In this document: piece by piece, positions 26,231 to 35,860 of the stretch
How the letters are laid out: the number at the start of each line of letters is the position of its first letter
How positions within the stretch are numbered: the stretch's first letter is position 1
From: CALDTK01 sp963837005
GTDB lineage: Bacteria > Bacteroidota > Bacteroidia > Chitinophagales > Saprospiraceae
NCBI GenBank assembly: GCA_963837005.1
Contig: CAWIMC010000001.1
Coordinates: 1,364,001-1,428,000, forward strand
Direction: 5' to 3'
Length of the DNA: 64,000 nucleotides
Notes under the pieces: generated by a model
Databases searched by the model: none
Seen by the model: only the letters and a program-made list of their open reading frames with translations
Told to the model about the DNA's origin: nothing
Program-made: the position numbers and the translations under genes

Positions 26231-28741
26231 CTACCCCTTCGGTGCCTTCGCGGCCGGGGCGGGCGTGGGCTGCACTTGCTGCCCGGCGTCCCCGCCGCCC
26301 ATCAAGTCGTCATTCTTCACGCCCTTGGTCTTGCTGCGCGCCTTGCCGGCTTCCAGTTGCCCGAACTTGTAGCTGAACGTGAGCTTGAGGTTGCGATTCA
26401 GCAGCAGCATGTCGCTGTACTGCGTGAAGCTGGCCGTCTCTAAAGTGTTGCTCACGTTCCACCCGCGACCGAGGAAGTTCTCCGCCGTGAGGCCAATGCT
26501 ACCCTTCTTTTCCATGATGTCCTTCGACACCCCGAGGGCGTACATCCCGAAGCCCCCGCGCTCGCCCTGGAGTTGTACGCGACGACCGCGCATGAACGTA
26601 AAGGCCTGCGCAGTCCAGCCGTTGTCGAGCCTGTACTGGCTCATGACCCGACCGCCGTAGTTGAGGCCCTGGTTGGAGGCCGCCACCGAGGTGCCGGCCG
26701 CGTCGACGACCTGGCCCTCGAGGAAGGCGTAGTCGAGGTCGACGCCGCCGTTGAGGGTCCACCGCGAGGTAAGGTAGGCGTTGGCGAAGACGTTGAGACC
26801 GACGGCGCGCTCGCGACCGATGTTGTCGTAGGTCGTCACGATGATGCCCGGGTTCTCCTCGGAGGTGTAGCGCACCTCGTTGACGGCGTTGGCACTCGAG
26901 CGCCCGAAGGTCGAGATATTGAGGTAGGTCTTGCCGAGGTTGGTGCTCAGGCCGAGCTCTACGTTGTCGGTGAGCTCGGGCCGCAGGGCCGGGTTGCCGA
27001 ACTTGATCTCGTTGGGATTTTGCAGGTCAACGTTCGGATTGAGCTGCTGGAGGCCGGCGCGCTGGATGCGGCGGGAGTAGCCGGCCTTGACGGTACTCTT
27101 CTCGCCGACTTTGCGACTCACGTTGAGGCTCGGCACGAGGTTTTGGTAGTCTTGCAGGTCGATGGCCACTTCGTCTTGTGAGGCGTCTAGCATCGTGCGT
27201 TCGTAGCGGAGACCCGCCTTGACGGTGACTTTCCCCGGCAGCATCAGCGTGTAGGCCGAGTAGGCAGCGGCGATGTTTTGGGTGTAATCGAGCGCACCAG
27301 CGGGGCGGCTCCCGTCGGAAGCCAGCGGCTCGCCGGCGGTAGCGGCGAGGTAGCTGTAGTCGCTGTTGACCTGCCGCGAGATCGCCTTGGCGCCTAGCTC
27401 CAAGATCTGGGTTTTGCCGAAAGGCTGCACGTAGTCCACCTGCACGGTCGCCTCACGGTTGGTGCTGTTGTTGAGGTTCTCGAAGGTCGAAAGCCGCGAT
27501 CCGTCCGTGGCGAGGTTGTCGGACACGAAGTCGTTGCGCTCGTCGGTGGTGCGCAGAGCGTCGAGACGCTGAGCTCCTGGCCGGGCTTGATGACGTAGAG
27601 GTAGTCGAGGTTGTAGTCGAAACCGTTGGAGTAGCGCACCGAGGTGATGTCTCGCAGGAAGCTGTCCCGGAGCAGCTCGCCCTCGAACACATTCGTGGTC
27701 TGGCGCAGGTCGCGCCCGAAGTCCCGCAGCCCGTAGCGCACGCCCCCGGAGAGGAACTGTTTGTCGGTGAGGTCGTAGTCGAGCCCGAGGTTAAAGCGCC
27801 CAAAGGCACCATTGTCCTGCGCCGTGCCCGTTTGGAGGGTCCGCGTCGAGACGCCGTCCGACGGGTGAATTGCTCCAGGCTAGACTCCGTCTTGTTGTAG
27901 AAAGCACGTCCGAAGCCGCCGAGGGTGAGTCCGAACTTGCCCTGCCGCACCGGGCGTTGAGCCCGAGGTTCGAGCCCCGCAGACCGACGCCCGTGTCGAC
28001 GTTGAGGAAGTAACCCGCGAGGTTGTTCTTCTGCGTGATGATGTTGATGATCCCGCCCGCACCCTCGGCGTCGTACTTCGCGGAGGGCGAGGTGATGACC
28101 TCGACGGTCTTGATCTGGTCGGCCGGGATCATCTTGATGGCATCGGCGATGCTGCTCGCGTAGATGGTCGAGGGCTTGTTGTTGATGAGCACGCGGATGT
28201 TGCCCGAGCCCCGCAGGCTCACGTTGCCGTCGAGGTCCACCTGCAAGAGCGGCACTTTACGCAACACGTCGGCCGCGTCTCCCCCGCGGGCCAACTTGTC
28301 CTGGTCGGCGTTGTACACGAGGCGGTCGACCTTCTCCTCGATCAGCGCGCGCTGTCCGGTAACGGTGACTTCTTCCAGTAAGGCCGCCGCGGCAGCCAAG
28401 CGCAGCGTCCCGAGATCCAACGTTTGTCCGGCCGTGAGCGTGAAGCGCGGCACGTCGAGAGTCTGGAAGCCGATAAAGCTGATCTCCGCGCGGTAAGTCC
28501 CGGGATTGACGTCTGCCAGCTTAAAGCGCCCCTGTTCATCGGTGGTCGTCCCGTCGACGAGTTGTCCGGCCGCATCCGCGTCGGCGAGGAGTAGGTAGAG
28601 GCTGATGGTCGCGAAGTCGACCGGTTTCGAGTCGGCTTCCGCCAAAACCTGTCCCGCGAGGGTGGCCTTTGGGGCTTGCGCCAAAACTTGTGTCGCAGCG
28701 AGCAGGAAGAGGCTTAGGGTAAGGAGGTAGGTGCGGAGCAT
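26231..28741 (-). CDS. TonB-dependent receptor, several frame breaks
   Basis: Second outer membrane receptor of the same type as the one at 9.6-12.3 kb. Signal peptide (LLTLSLFLLAATQVLAQ), CarboxypepD_reg domain (KPVDFATISLYL, RFKLADVNPGTYRAEISF), plug (VTVTGQRALIEEKVDRLV, ADQIKTVEVITSPSAKYDAEG-AGGIINIIT) and a long barrel ending SYKFGQLEAGKARSKTK. The frame is broken at about 27950, 27860 and 27575. Sequence on each side remains recognisable as barrel (GVRYGLRDFGRDLRQTTNVF, YSNGFDYNLDYLYVIKPGQE). Joined length about 830 residues. Divergent from the LytS/LytTR pair, which may control it. Confidence 0.85.
27411..27425 (+). repeat. Dispersed hairpin, stem GCC/GGC, loop GAAA
   Basis: Inside the second TonB receptor gene. 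Confidence 0.85.
28634..28648 (-). repeat. Dispersed hairpin, stem GGC/GCC, loop GGAA
   Basis: Second TonB receptor gene, read as VLAEA. Confidence 0.85.
28673..28687 (-). repeat. Dispersed hairpin, stem GGC/GCC, loop GCAA
   Basis: Signal peptidase site VLAQA of the second TonB receptor; 39 bases from the previous copy. Confidence 0.85.
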
Positions 28742-29074
28742 GGGGCGGTGTCGTTGCTTGAGACTCCAAATGTGGGAAGGTGCGACAGGCAGCGGAGGGG
28801 GCGCTCGACGGTTCGGGTGGATGGCTCGACGTTTCGGGGTTGGGGCGGCGGGGCGGCGGCTTCCGCGCTTCCGCGCGGTGCTGCCCGGCGCCCTAACCCC
28901 GAAAGAAGCACTCGATAATTCTGCACGTTGGCTTGACTGGGTCGGGGGCTGCGGGGTGGAAGGGGCACGCGCGGGGCGCGGAAGCCGCCCCCCCCGAAAC
29001 CGTCGATCCAAATCGCCGAAGTGTAGATTGCCAATCCTCCGACGAGTTGCCCTCGTGACCTTCGTGTCTCCTTC
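28742..29074. other. Divergent intergenic region, no gene seen
   Basis: Separates the TonB receptor from the histidine kinase gene and must hold promoters for both. GC-rich, with no clear promoter boxes. I do not accept the short overlapping frames. Confidence 0.3.
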
Positions 29075-30139
29075 GTGCCCCTAGTGTCCACAACGCCCGT
29101 GTCCCTCACCCGCCGCCGCACCGCCCTCCTCCATCTTGCCTTCTGGGCGGTGTACGCGTCGTTTTTCTTTTACCAAATCGGCTTCGGGCGCCGCACGGAG
29201 TTCGACTGGTCGCGCATCGGGCCGGACTTCGCCTTCCACCTCTTCGGCGTGGCGGCGTTGAGCTACCTCAACTACTTCGCGTTTTTGCCGCGGCTGCTGG
29301 CCGACAAGCGGCTCGGGGTTTACCTGCTGCGGTTCCTGCCGGTGTTCGCGGTCGGGAGTTACCTGTTTCTCCTCGGCAAGCAGACCATCATCGCGGCCAC
29401 GATCCCGGACGCGACCTGGGCCACGTCCACGCGTTTTGGCGTAAGCGTCATCCTCAGTACCTTCTTCATCGTCATCTTCGTCGGACTGCTCCGCTTCGTG
29501 GAGGACTACCTCGAACTGGAGAGTCGCCGCAAGGAGCTGACCAATCGGCAACTCGACACCGAACTGCGCTTCTTGCGGGCGCAGGTCAACCCACACTTCC
29601 TGTTCAATACGCTCAACAACCTGTACTACCTCGCCGTGAGCGGGTCGCCGCAGACCCCCGAGGTGATCGCGAAGCTGGCCGGCCTCATGCGCTACCTCCT
29701 GCACGACTCTAATCACGAACTGGTGCCGCTCGAACGCGAGATCGAGTACATGCGCAACTACATCGACCTCGAGCGACTGCGCGTAGACGAGGCGATGCGC
29801 ATCCGTTTTGACGTAAGTGGACCCACCGTCGGCGTGACGGTCGTGCCGCTGATCCTGATCACCTTCCTCGAAAACGCCTTCAAGCACGGCGTCGGGAAAA
29901 GCGGCACGGACGGTGGCTCCTGGATCGAAGGGCACCTCGGCGTGACGGACGAGACGATCGAGTTTCGGGTGGCCAACGCCAAAGTTCCCGACGCCGACAA
30001 GACCGTCACCGAGACCTCCGGCATCGGCCTGGTCAACGTCCGCCGCCGTCTCGAACTCGCCTACCCCGACCAGCACATTCTCGATGTTGTAGATGATGTC
30101 GACAGCTACGAAGTCAAGCTAAAACTCCTACGTCGATGA
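29075..30139 (+). CDS. LytS/YehU-type sensor histidine kinase
   Basis: Inner membrane sensor of about 350 residues. Four hydrophobic segments are seen in the first 145 residues (for example LLHLAFWAVYASFFFYQIG and VSVILSTFFIVIFVGLLRF), then a coiled stretch and the His_kinase domain with the phospho-acceptor in AQVNPHFLFNTLNNLYYLA. The ATPase domain has LILITFLENAFKHGVGK and GIGLVNVRRRLELAYP. It starts with GTG at 29075 or 29099. Its end overlaps the response regulator by ATGA. Confidence 0.92.
   Translation: MPLVSTTPVSLTRRRTALLHLAFWAVYASFFFYQIGFGRRTEFDWSRIGPDFAFHLFGVAALSYLNYFAFLPRLLADKRLGVYLLRFLPVFAVGSYLFLLGKQTIIAATIPDATWATSTRFGVSVILSTFFIVIFVGLLRFVEDYLELESRRKELTNRQLDTELRFLRAQVNPHFLFNTLNNLYYLAVSGSPQTPEVIAKLAGLMRYLLHDSNHELVPLEREIEYMRNYIDLERLRVDEAMRIRFDVSGPTVGVTVVPLILITFLENAFKHGVGKSGTDGGSWIEGHLGVTDETIEFRVANAKVPDADKTVTETSGIGLVNVRRRLELAYPDQHILDVVDDVDSYEVKLKLLRR
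29433..29447 (+). repeat. Dispersed hairpin, 2-bp stem GC/GC, loop GTAA
   Basis: Inside the LytS-type gene. Confidence 0.6.
29805..29819 (+). repeat. Dispersed hairpin, 2-bp stem AC/GT, loop GTAA
   Basis: Compensatory inner pair. Inside the LytS-type gene. Confidence 0.6.
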
Positions 30140-30891
30140 AGGTCCGATGTGTCATCGTGGACGACGAGCCCCTGGCCCGCAAACTCCTCGAGCAGCACGT
30201 CTCGAAGCTGCCCACGCTCGAGTTACTCGCCTCGCTGCCGAGTGCGATCGCGGCGCTCGACTTCCTGAAAGGCAACGAGGTAGACCTCATGTTCCTCGAC
30301 GTGCAGATGCCCGAGTTGACGGGTGTGGGCTTGCTGAAGGTGCTGCGGCACAAACCGCTCGTCGTGCTCACGACGGCGTACTCCGACTACGCCGTGGAGG
30401 GTTACGCGCTCGACGTGGCCGATTACCTCCTCAAGCCGATCACTTTCGAGCGCTTCGCGGCGACGGTTGAGAAGTTGATAGTGCGCCTTTCGGCAAAACG
30501 CCCCCCCCGCCCCCCGGAGGGGGAGATGTCTACCCTCGATGCTGCAATAAGTCTCCCAGAAACGGAAGCCGCCCCGGAGTTCCTATTCGTCAAGGATGGG
30601 CACAAGTCGGTGCGCGTGGCGTTGCGGGACATTCAGTACATTGAGGGCTTGAAGGACTACGTCCGCATTCACACGCCCGAGCGCACGATCACGAGTCTGC
30701 AGAGCCTGCGGCACCTGATGGAGGTTTTGCCGAAAGGCGACTTTTTGCGCGTCCACCACTCGACGATCGTTGGCGTGGCCTGGGTGGAGGAGGTGCACCG
30801 CGACGAGATCCGCGTGGCCGGGGCGATGCTGACGGTGAGCGATAAGTACCGGACGGAGGTGAAAGGCTGGGTGGCGGGGCGGGAGTTGTGA
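30136..30891 (+). CDS. LytTR-family response regulator
   Basis: 251 residues. Receiver domain with the acidic pair in VIVDDEPLARKLL, the phospho-accepting Asp in LMFLDVQMPELTGVGLL and the Lys in VADYLLKPITFERF. A linker of about 40 residues leads to a LytTR DNA-binding domain (FLFVKDGHKSVRVALRDIQYIEGLKDYVRIH, FLRVHHSTIVGVAWVEEV). Partner of the kinase immediately upstream. Confidence 0.95.
   Translation: MKVRCVIVDDEPLARKLLEQHVSKLPTLELLASLPSAIAALDFLKGNEVDLMFLDVQMPELTGVGLLKVLRHKPLVVLTTAYSDYAVEGYALDVADYLLKPITFERFAATVEKLIVRLSAKRPPRPPEGEMSTLDAAISLPETEAAPEFLFVKDGHKSVRVALRDIQYIEGLKDYVRIHTPERTITSLQSLRHLMEVLPKGDFLRVHHSTIVGVAWVEEVHRDEIRVAGAMLTVSDKYRTEVKGWVAGREL
30485..30499 (-). repeat. Dispersed hairpin, stem GCC/GGC, loop GAAA
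   Basis: In the linker of the LytTR regulator. Confidence 0.85.
30724..30738 (+). repeat. Dispersed hairpin, stem GCC/GGC, loop GAAA
   Basis: In the LytTR domain, read as VLPKG. Confidence 0.85.
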
Positions 30892-30897
30892 GGCGTC

Positions 30898-31555
30898 CTA
30901 CCCGAACTCCACCAACCGGTACACCTCCCGCAGCGGCAGCGCAGTCATCCAGCGCCCGCACCAGCGCCGCCGCGTCGAGCCCTTCGGTGATCGTGATCGT
31001 CCAGTCGCCGCCTACCGATTCGCGCGAGCGCACCTCCACCCGCGGCCGGTCTTGCGCGACGAGCACGTAGTCGCGCAGCGACTCGAGCGTGGCGTAGTAG
31101 TCGTACTTGTCGCCGGTGTCGTAGCCCTCGCTCTTCGGGGAGAGCACCTCGACGACGACCACGGGGTTGGTGATCGCCGTGGAGATCTTCCGGTCGTAGG
31201 TCGGGCGCCCGCACACGACGGCCGCGTCAGGGTATACGTAGCGATCTTCGGAGGTGATCATGAGTTGGAGGTCGCTGGAGTACACGCCGCAACGTTTCTG
31301 ATGACCATTTCCATTGCTGTGCTCTGTGTGAGTGTCCATGGCCCTGGCCAAGCCACCAATGGCAAACATGACATTTGCCGCAATCAAGGCGTGCGGCCCC
31401 GTCCCCCCGGCCATGGCGCTTACGCTCACGAGCTTGCCCTGGTGAAATTCGTAGCGCTCGCCGGTGATCTCCTCGATGAGTTGCCACTCCTCCAGGGAGT
31501 AGCGGCGGTGAGGATCGACGGTGAGGGGCGCGGTGGCGAGGGTGGGCATCGGCAT
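30898..31555 (-). CDS. Uma2-family (DUF820) endonuclease-like protein, frame broken near its end
   Basis: PD-(D/E)XK-fold protein of about 215 residues, function unknown. N terminus RYSLEEWQLIEEITGERYEFHQGKLV, then DLQLMITSEDRYVYPDAAVVCG (catalytic Asp), VVVVEVLSPKSEGYDTGDKYDYY (Glu-x-Leu). The frame changes near 30950 and the restored tail reads ALPLREVYRLVEFG before the stop. Similar proteins are numerous in cyanobacteria and some Bacteroidota. Its start lies 4 bases after the stop codon of the luciferase-like gene, so both may share a transcript. Confidence 0.8.
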
Positions 31556-31559
31556 GTTG

Positions 31560-32612
31560 CTAAGGTACGGCGGCAAATGGCTCAACCGCCAGTTCGGCAT
31601 ACCTCTCGTCGTTGAGCTCCGCCATGATCTCCCCGAACAGCGCGTAAGACCGCAGTCGATCAGCGTGCGCGTACATGGCCGTCGAGACAATCAACTCGTC
31701 CGCATCGATGTCGTCCAGAAACGCTCGGATCTGCCGCTTGACCGTTGCCTTGCTACCCACGAAACTGTAGCGCAGCATCTGCTGGAGGACAGGGTGTGCG
31801 CGCGCTTGCCGCAGGTCGGCGGTCATCTCGGTGGGTGGCTGTAGGTAGTCGCGCTGTCCCGTGACCAGGCCGATGAACATCTGTAGCAGCGAGGTGTACA
31901 GCCGCTGAGCCGCCGCGTCGGTGTCCGCCACCACGACGTTGACGCCCGTCATGACGTACGGGGCCGCCAGCGCGGGAGAGGCCACGAACTCCTGGCGATA
32001 GATGCGGAGCGCCTCGGTGAGGTGGGCGGTCGCAAAGTGGCTGGCGAAGGCGTACGGCAGGCCCTTCGCGGCGGCCAGGTGCGCACTGTCGGTGCTGGAG
32101 CCGAGGATGTAGATTGGCACGTCCGCTCCTTCGGCTACCGTTGCACGGACGGGCGAACTCGCATTGTCCGGGGAGAAGAACCGTTGGATCTGCTCGATGT
32201 CCCGCGGGAAGGACTGTGCCGCCTGCATGAAATCCGAACGGATGGCGTGCGCCGTGGCCTGATCGGTACCGGGTGCACGGCCCAGTCCCAGGTCGATGCG
32301 GCCGGGGTACAATTGGCCCAAGGTGCCGAACTGCTCGGCGACGACGATCGGTGAGTGGTTGGGCAGCATCACGCCCCCGGATCCGACGCGCAGCGTGGTG
32401 GTCCCCGCCGCCACGTGTCCGATGAGGATCGACGGGGCGCTGCTCGCGACGCTAACGCTGTTGTGGTGCTCGGCCAGCCACAGTCGCTCGTAGCCGTCGG
32501 CCTCCGCCTGGCGGGCCAGATCTAGGAGGTTGGCGAAGGTCTGCGGCAGGGTCTGGCCTCTGGAGACGACGGCGAGATCGAGGATGGAGTACTTGGTGGG
32601 GGAAGGGGTCAC
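31560..32612 (-). CDS. LLM-class flavin-dependent oxidoreductase
   Basis: Luciferase-like monooxygenase of 350 residues, YhbW-type. The TIM-barrel landmarks are DGYERLWLAEHHNSVSVASSAP, TTLRVGSGGVMLPNHSPIVVAEQFGTL, GRIDLGLGRAPGTD and VPIYILGSSTDSAHLAAAKGLPYAFASHF. It uses reduced FMN from a separate reductase. The substrate is unknown. No frame break. Confidence 0.92.
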   Translation of the reverse strand: MTPSPTKYSILDLAVVSRGQTLPQTFANLLDLARQAEADGYERLWLAEHHNSVSVASSAPSILIGHVAAGTTTLRVGSGGVMLPNHSPIVVAEQFGTLGQLYPGRIDLGLGRAPGTDQATAHAIRSDFMQAAQSFPRDIEQIQRFFSPDNASSPVRATVAEGADVPIYILGSSTDSAHLAAAKGLPYAFASHFATAHLTEALRIYRQEFVASPALAAPYVMTGVNVVVADTDAAAQRLYTSLLQMFIGLVTGQRDYLQPPTEMTADLRQARAHPVLQQMLRYSFVGSKATVKRQIRAFLDDIDADELIVSTAMYAHADRLRSYALFGEIMAELNDERYAELAVEPFAAVP

Positions 32613-32715
32613 GGTGGATGGGTTGGGCAGGAGTAACCCGCTGTGCGTCGGCTGGGTTGGGGAGTGGGTGTTAGTGGGACCGTCATAACCACAGCCGCAC
32701 TATTGGCGACGTGCT

Positions 32716-33396
32716 TTACTGGCTGAAGTCGTCGTCAATCACCGCCACCACCCCAAACCGACAAAACAACTCCTCGCTATACCACCCCTCCTGCCGCGTC
32801 AACTTCACGACCTCCGCATGGAAAGGACTCCGATAAGCATATGCCTCCATCGCGCGCCCGCTCGTCCACAGGCTCACCGTCGCCTGCTGAATCACCGGCA
32901 GCTCCCCCACCCCCACCGAGAAAACCCGCTCCGAGAAGTCCATCGCGCTCTCCGACACTTTCGATACGCGCCGCCAGAAGGCGGGTAAGTGCCGCAGCTT
33001 GATCCGGGCCCGCGTCAAGACCACCGTCGGTTGCTCGCGATCATAGGTCCCGCTCGTGCGAAAGGGCTCTACCCCATCCCACTCGCCGTGGCTCTGCAAG
33101 GGCCGCAACAAGAGCGTTTTGGCGGAAGCCGAATGACGAGCGTACGCCTGCCACAGTGGCGATTCCATCGCGGCTTTCGCCAAAACCTCATCCGGGAAGG
33201 CCGCCAGCAGCGCGTAGCCGCCCCAGTTGGGCCACAGCCCGAAGCCGTTGTCCCCGCCCGAGCCGAGGAGCTTGAGCCACTCCATGCCCGCGGGCTCCCC
33301 AAACCGCGCCACGCCAAGGCCCATGTTGCGAAATGCGAACCACTTATCGCGGAAGCGCGGAAGCTCGAAGTAGGTGAAGAGAATGGTCTGCGGCAT
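32716..33396 (-). CDS. CrtA (spheroidene monooxygenase)-like protein
   Basis: About 226 residues, similar to the CrtA family of carotenoid 2-ketolases and related proteins of unknown role. Visible family features are FRDKWFAFRNMG, EWLKLLGSGGDNGFGLWPNWGGYALLAAF and TVSLWTSGRAMEAYAYRS. No other carotenoid gene lies here, and many CrtA-like proteins occur outside carotenoid clusters, so the reaction is not certain. Start chosen at MPQTILFTYFELP. Two dispersed hairpins lie 56 bases apart inside the gene, facing each other. Confidence 0.75.
   Translation of the reverse strand: MPQTILFTYFELPRFRDKWFAFRNMGLGVARFGEPAGMEWLKLLGSGGDNGFGLWPNWGGYALLAAFPDEVLAKAAMESPLWQAYARHSASAKTLLLRPLQSHGEWDGVEPFRTSGTYDREQPTVVLTRARIKLRHLPAFWRRVSKVSESAMDFSERVFSVGVGELPVIQQATVSLWTSGRAMEAYAYRSPFHAEVVKLTRQEGWYSEELFCRFGVVAVIDDDFSQ
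33116..33130 (+). repeat. Dispersed hairpin, stem GGC/GCC, loop GGAA
   Basis: In the CrtA-like gene. Confidence 0.85.
33172..33186 (-). repeat. Dispersed hairpin, stem GGC/GCC, loop GAAA
   Basis: In the CrtA-like gene, read as VLAKA. Confidence 0.85.
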
Positions 33397-33612
33397 CGCA
33401 ACGGAGCAACAGACGAGGCGGGGGCGAAAGTTGCCGAAATTTTCCTCGGTAAAATTCGAATGATTCGCGCAGCGTGCTGAAAGGTCTGCCCAATAACATT
33501 CGGTGGAGTTGAAAGTCTGCACAGTAACAGCCTGAATACGCAAGAAACGTTGGAAACTTTCGCAACCACAAAAGTTTCTGCGGGGTTTTTAGCCCGTACT
33601 TTTGCCCCCGCC
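33397..33612. other. Divergent intergenic region before the efflux operon
   Basis: Separates the CrtA-like gene from the tetR-type gene; likely holds the operator of the TetR protein. I see no clear long palindrome. Confidence 0.35.
33597..33604 (+). promoter_or_regulatory. TAnnTTTG promoter box of the efflux operon
   Basis: TACTTTTG matches the Bacteroidota -7 consensus. It is only 9 bases from the ATG at 33613, so the message would be leaderless or nearly so if this box is used. Confidence 0.45.
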
Positions 33613-34269
33613 ATGACGTCACCCGAGCCAAATCCTGCCACGCAACTCCGCGATCAGGTCGTCGCGGCGGCCACGCGGCGCTTCAACCGGCACGGGTTCA
33701 AATCCGTGACCATGGATGACATCGCCCGAGAACTCGGGATGTCAAAAAAGACCCTCTACCAGGTCGTGTCTAACAAGGTCGAACTCATCGACCTCACGCT
33801 CGAGTGCGACATGACGCGCGACAATGCCATGGTCACCGAGGCGCGGCAGAGCGCTACCGACGCCGTCGACGAGATGCTCCGCATCGCACGCTACTTCACC
33901 GAGCAGATGATGGACACGAGCCCGGCGGCCATCTACGACCTCCAGAAATACTACCGCCCGAGTTGGGAGCGCCTCGACGCCCACCACAACGGCAAGATGA
34001 TCGAGCACGTGCGTGCCAACCTGCGCCGCGGCCAGGAGGAAGGCATCTACCGCGAGGACCTCCACCGCGAACTCATCGCCCACCTCTTCGTCCAGGCCCC
34101 GCAGGCCTTCATGGACCAGGAGCGTTTTCCGCTGCAGCAGCACGAGTGGGACAGCGTGCTCAATCAATTCATGCGCTACCACCTCAACGGCGTCGTCAAC
34201 GAGCGCGGCCGTGATCTACTGCAAGCCTATTTGTCCAAAGGCGCGACCTCCAAAACCTCCCTTCAGTGA
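33613..34269 (+). CDS. TetR-family repressor of the efflux operon
   Basis: 218 residues. N-terminal helix-turn-helix FKSVTMDDIARELGMSKKTLYQVVSNK, typical of TetR, followed by an all-helical ligand domain (LRIARYFTEQMMDTSPAAIYDLQKYYRPSWERLD). First gene of a four-gene run with tolC-, adaptor- and RND-type genes, so it most likely represses them and is released by a pump substrate (inference from context). The stop overlaps the GTG of the next gene. Confidence 0.93.
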   Translation: MTSPEPNPATQLRDQVVAAATRRFNRHGFKSVTMDDIARELGMSKKTLYQVVSNKVELIDLTLECDMTRDNAMVTEARQSATDAVDEMLRIARYFTEQMMDTSPAAIYDLQKYYRPSWERLDAHHNGKMIEHVRANLRRGQEEGIYREDLHRELIAHLFVQAPQAFMDQERFPLQQHEWDSVLNQFMRYHLNGVVNERGRDLLQAYLSKGATSKTSLQ

Positions 34270-35777
34270 TTACTTTACTCACCATCGCTCGCAGTGGCGT
34301 TCGGCTTGCGCCAAAACCTGCTGCGGGTTCGCTCTTCCGCCTCAGGGCAGGCATGTACCTCCTCCTGGTTCTGGCCCTGCTGGTGGCCTCCTTCAGTAAG
34401 GCGTCGGCCCAGCAGGTCTTCACGCTCGAGGAGGCGATGACCTATGCCGAGCAGCAGGCGCCGGCCGTTAAGCTCGCCCTCACCGACCTCGCCGTGGCCG
34501 AGGGGCAGATCCGCGAGACGACCGCCCTCGGGATCCCGACCGTCAGTGCCGGGATCGACTACACCCACTTCCCCGAGATCGCGGTGCAGCCGGTGCCCGA
34601 CTTTATCACGCCGCAAGTCTTCGGGGCCTTTACGCAGGGGGGCGTCGTGGATGCGGCCGGGCAGCCGATCTTCAACCCCTTCATCGGCGACCCCGCCAAC
34701 GGCATCGCCCCGATCTCGCCGAGCATCCTGCCCTTCCAGTTCGGCTTGAAGAACACGCTCCAGGGTACGATCCGCGCCAACGCGCTGCTCTTCGACGCCA
34801 CCTTCTTCATCGCCCTGCGTGGCGCGAAGCTCTTCCGCAACCTCTCCATGCGGACCTTGGACCAGACCGCCTACCAGACCCGCATCCAGGTGACGCGCGC
34901 CTACCTCGCGACCCTGATCGCGCAGCGCAACATCGCCACCATCGACCGCAACGTCACCAACCTCGAGCGGACCATCTTCGAGACCAACGCCCTGTACGAG
35001 GAGGGTTTCGTCGAGAAGCTGAGCGTCGACCGCCTGCGCCTGAGCCTCGGCAATCTCGAAGCACAGAAGGAGAGCCTCCGCCAGGTCGAAGCGATCTCGA
35101 AGAACCTCCTCAAGTTTCAGATGGGCTACCCGGTGACGCAGGAGATCTCGCTGTCGACCGCGTTCGACGAGGCCCTCGGCGAGGCACGGGTCACGGCCCT
35201 GATCGGCGACGACGAGTTCAGTCCCGCGGTGCGTCCGGAGTTCGCGACGCTCCAGGTGGCCGATAGCCTCAACGCGCTCGACTTGACCCGCATCAAGGCG
35301 GGCTACCTGCCGAGCCTGACGGGTTTCGGCAACATCTCGCGCGCCTACCAGCGCAACAACCTGTTCGACGGCGACGAGGGAGACATCATCCCGAGTTCGG
35401 CCGTCGGGCTCAGCCTCAAGGTGCCCATCTACGATGGCGGCACCAAGAAGGCGCAGCGCCAACAGGCCCTCGCGAAGCAGGACCGGACCCGCATCGAGAT
35501 CGCGCGTTTTAGCGAAAGCGCCCGCCTGGCCCTCGCCAACGGACGTAGCGCCGTGATCAACGCCCGCCGCGCGGTGAGCCTCCGCGAGACCGCCATCGAG
35601 CTCGCCGAGGAGATCTACGACGTCGCCCAGATCAAATTCCGCGAGGGCGTCGGCTCGAGCCTGGAGGTCAATCAGGCGCAGGCCGACCTCTACGCCGCAC
35701 AGGACGCGCTCACGCAAGCCCTCTATGACCTCGCCGTCGCCTTTACCGACTACCAGGATGCGAACGGTGAACTGTAA
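34266..35777 (+). CDS. TolC-family outer membrane efflux protein
   Basis: About 475-500 residues. A signal peptide (YLLLVLALLVASFSKASAQ) precedes two OEP repeats with long helices; features include FTLEEAMTYAEQQAPAVKLAL, VTRAYLATLIAQRNIATIDRNV, and AQIKFREGVGSSLEVNQAQADLY. The GTG at 34266 overlaps the tetR stop; the ATG at 34353 directly before the signal is the alternative. Codons between the two starts include a dispersed hairpin copy (LAPKP). Confidence 0.92.
   Translation: MITLLTIARSGVRLAPKPAAGSLFRLRAGMYLLLVLALLVASFSKASAQQVFTLEEAMTYAEQQAPAVKLALTDLAVAEGQIRETTALGIPTVSAGIDYTHFPEIAVQPVPDFITPQVFGAFTQGGVVDAAGQPIFNPFIGDPANGIAPISPSILPFQFGLKNTLQGTIRANALLFDATFFIALRGAKLFRNLSMRTLDQTAYQTRIQVTRAYLATLIAQRNIATIDRNVTNLERTIFETNALYEEGFVEKLSVDRLRLSLGNLEAQKESLRQVEAISKNLLKFQMGYPVTQEISLSTAFDEALGEARVTALIGDDEFSPAVRPEFATLQVADSLNALDLTRIKAGYLPSLTGFGNISRAYQRNNLFDGDEGDIIPSSAVGLSLKVPIYDGGTKKAQRQQALAKQDRTRIEIARFSESARLALANGRSAVINARRAVSLRETAIELAEEIYDVAQIKFREGVGSSLEVNQAQADLYAAQDALTQALYDLAVAFTDYQDANGEL
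34303..34317 (-). repeat. Dispersed hairpin, stem GGC/GCC, loop GCAA
   Basis: Between the two possible starts of the TolC-type gene. Confidence 0.85.
35506..35520 (+). repeat. Dispersed hairpin, 2-bp stem GC/GC, loop GAAA
   Basis: In the TolC-type gene, read as RFSESA. Confidence 0.6.
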
Positions 35778-35860
35778 CCCGCCTGCTTTAATAAGAACCC
35801 AGAGAGATTTCTCGGCTACGCTCGAAATGACGACTGACATGAATTACACCTTCCGAAAAT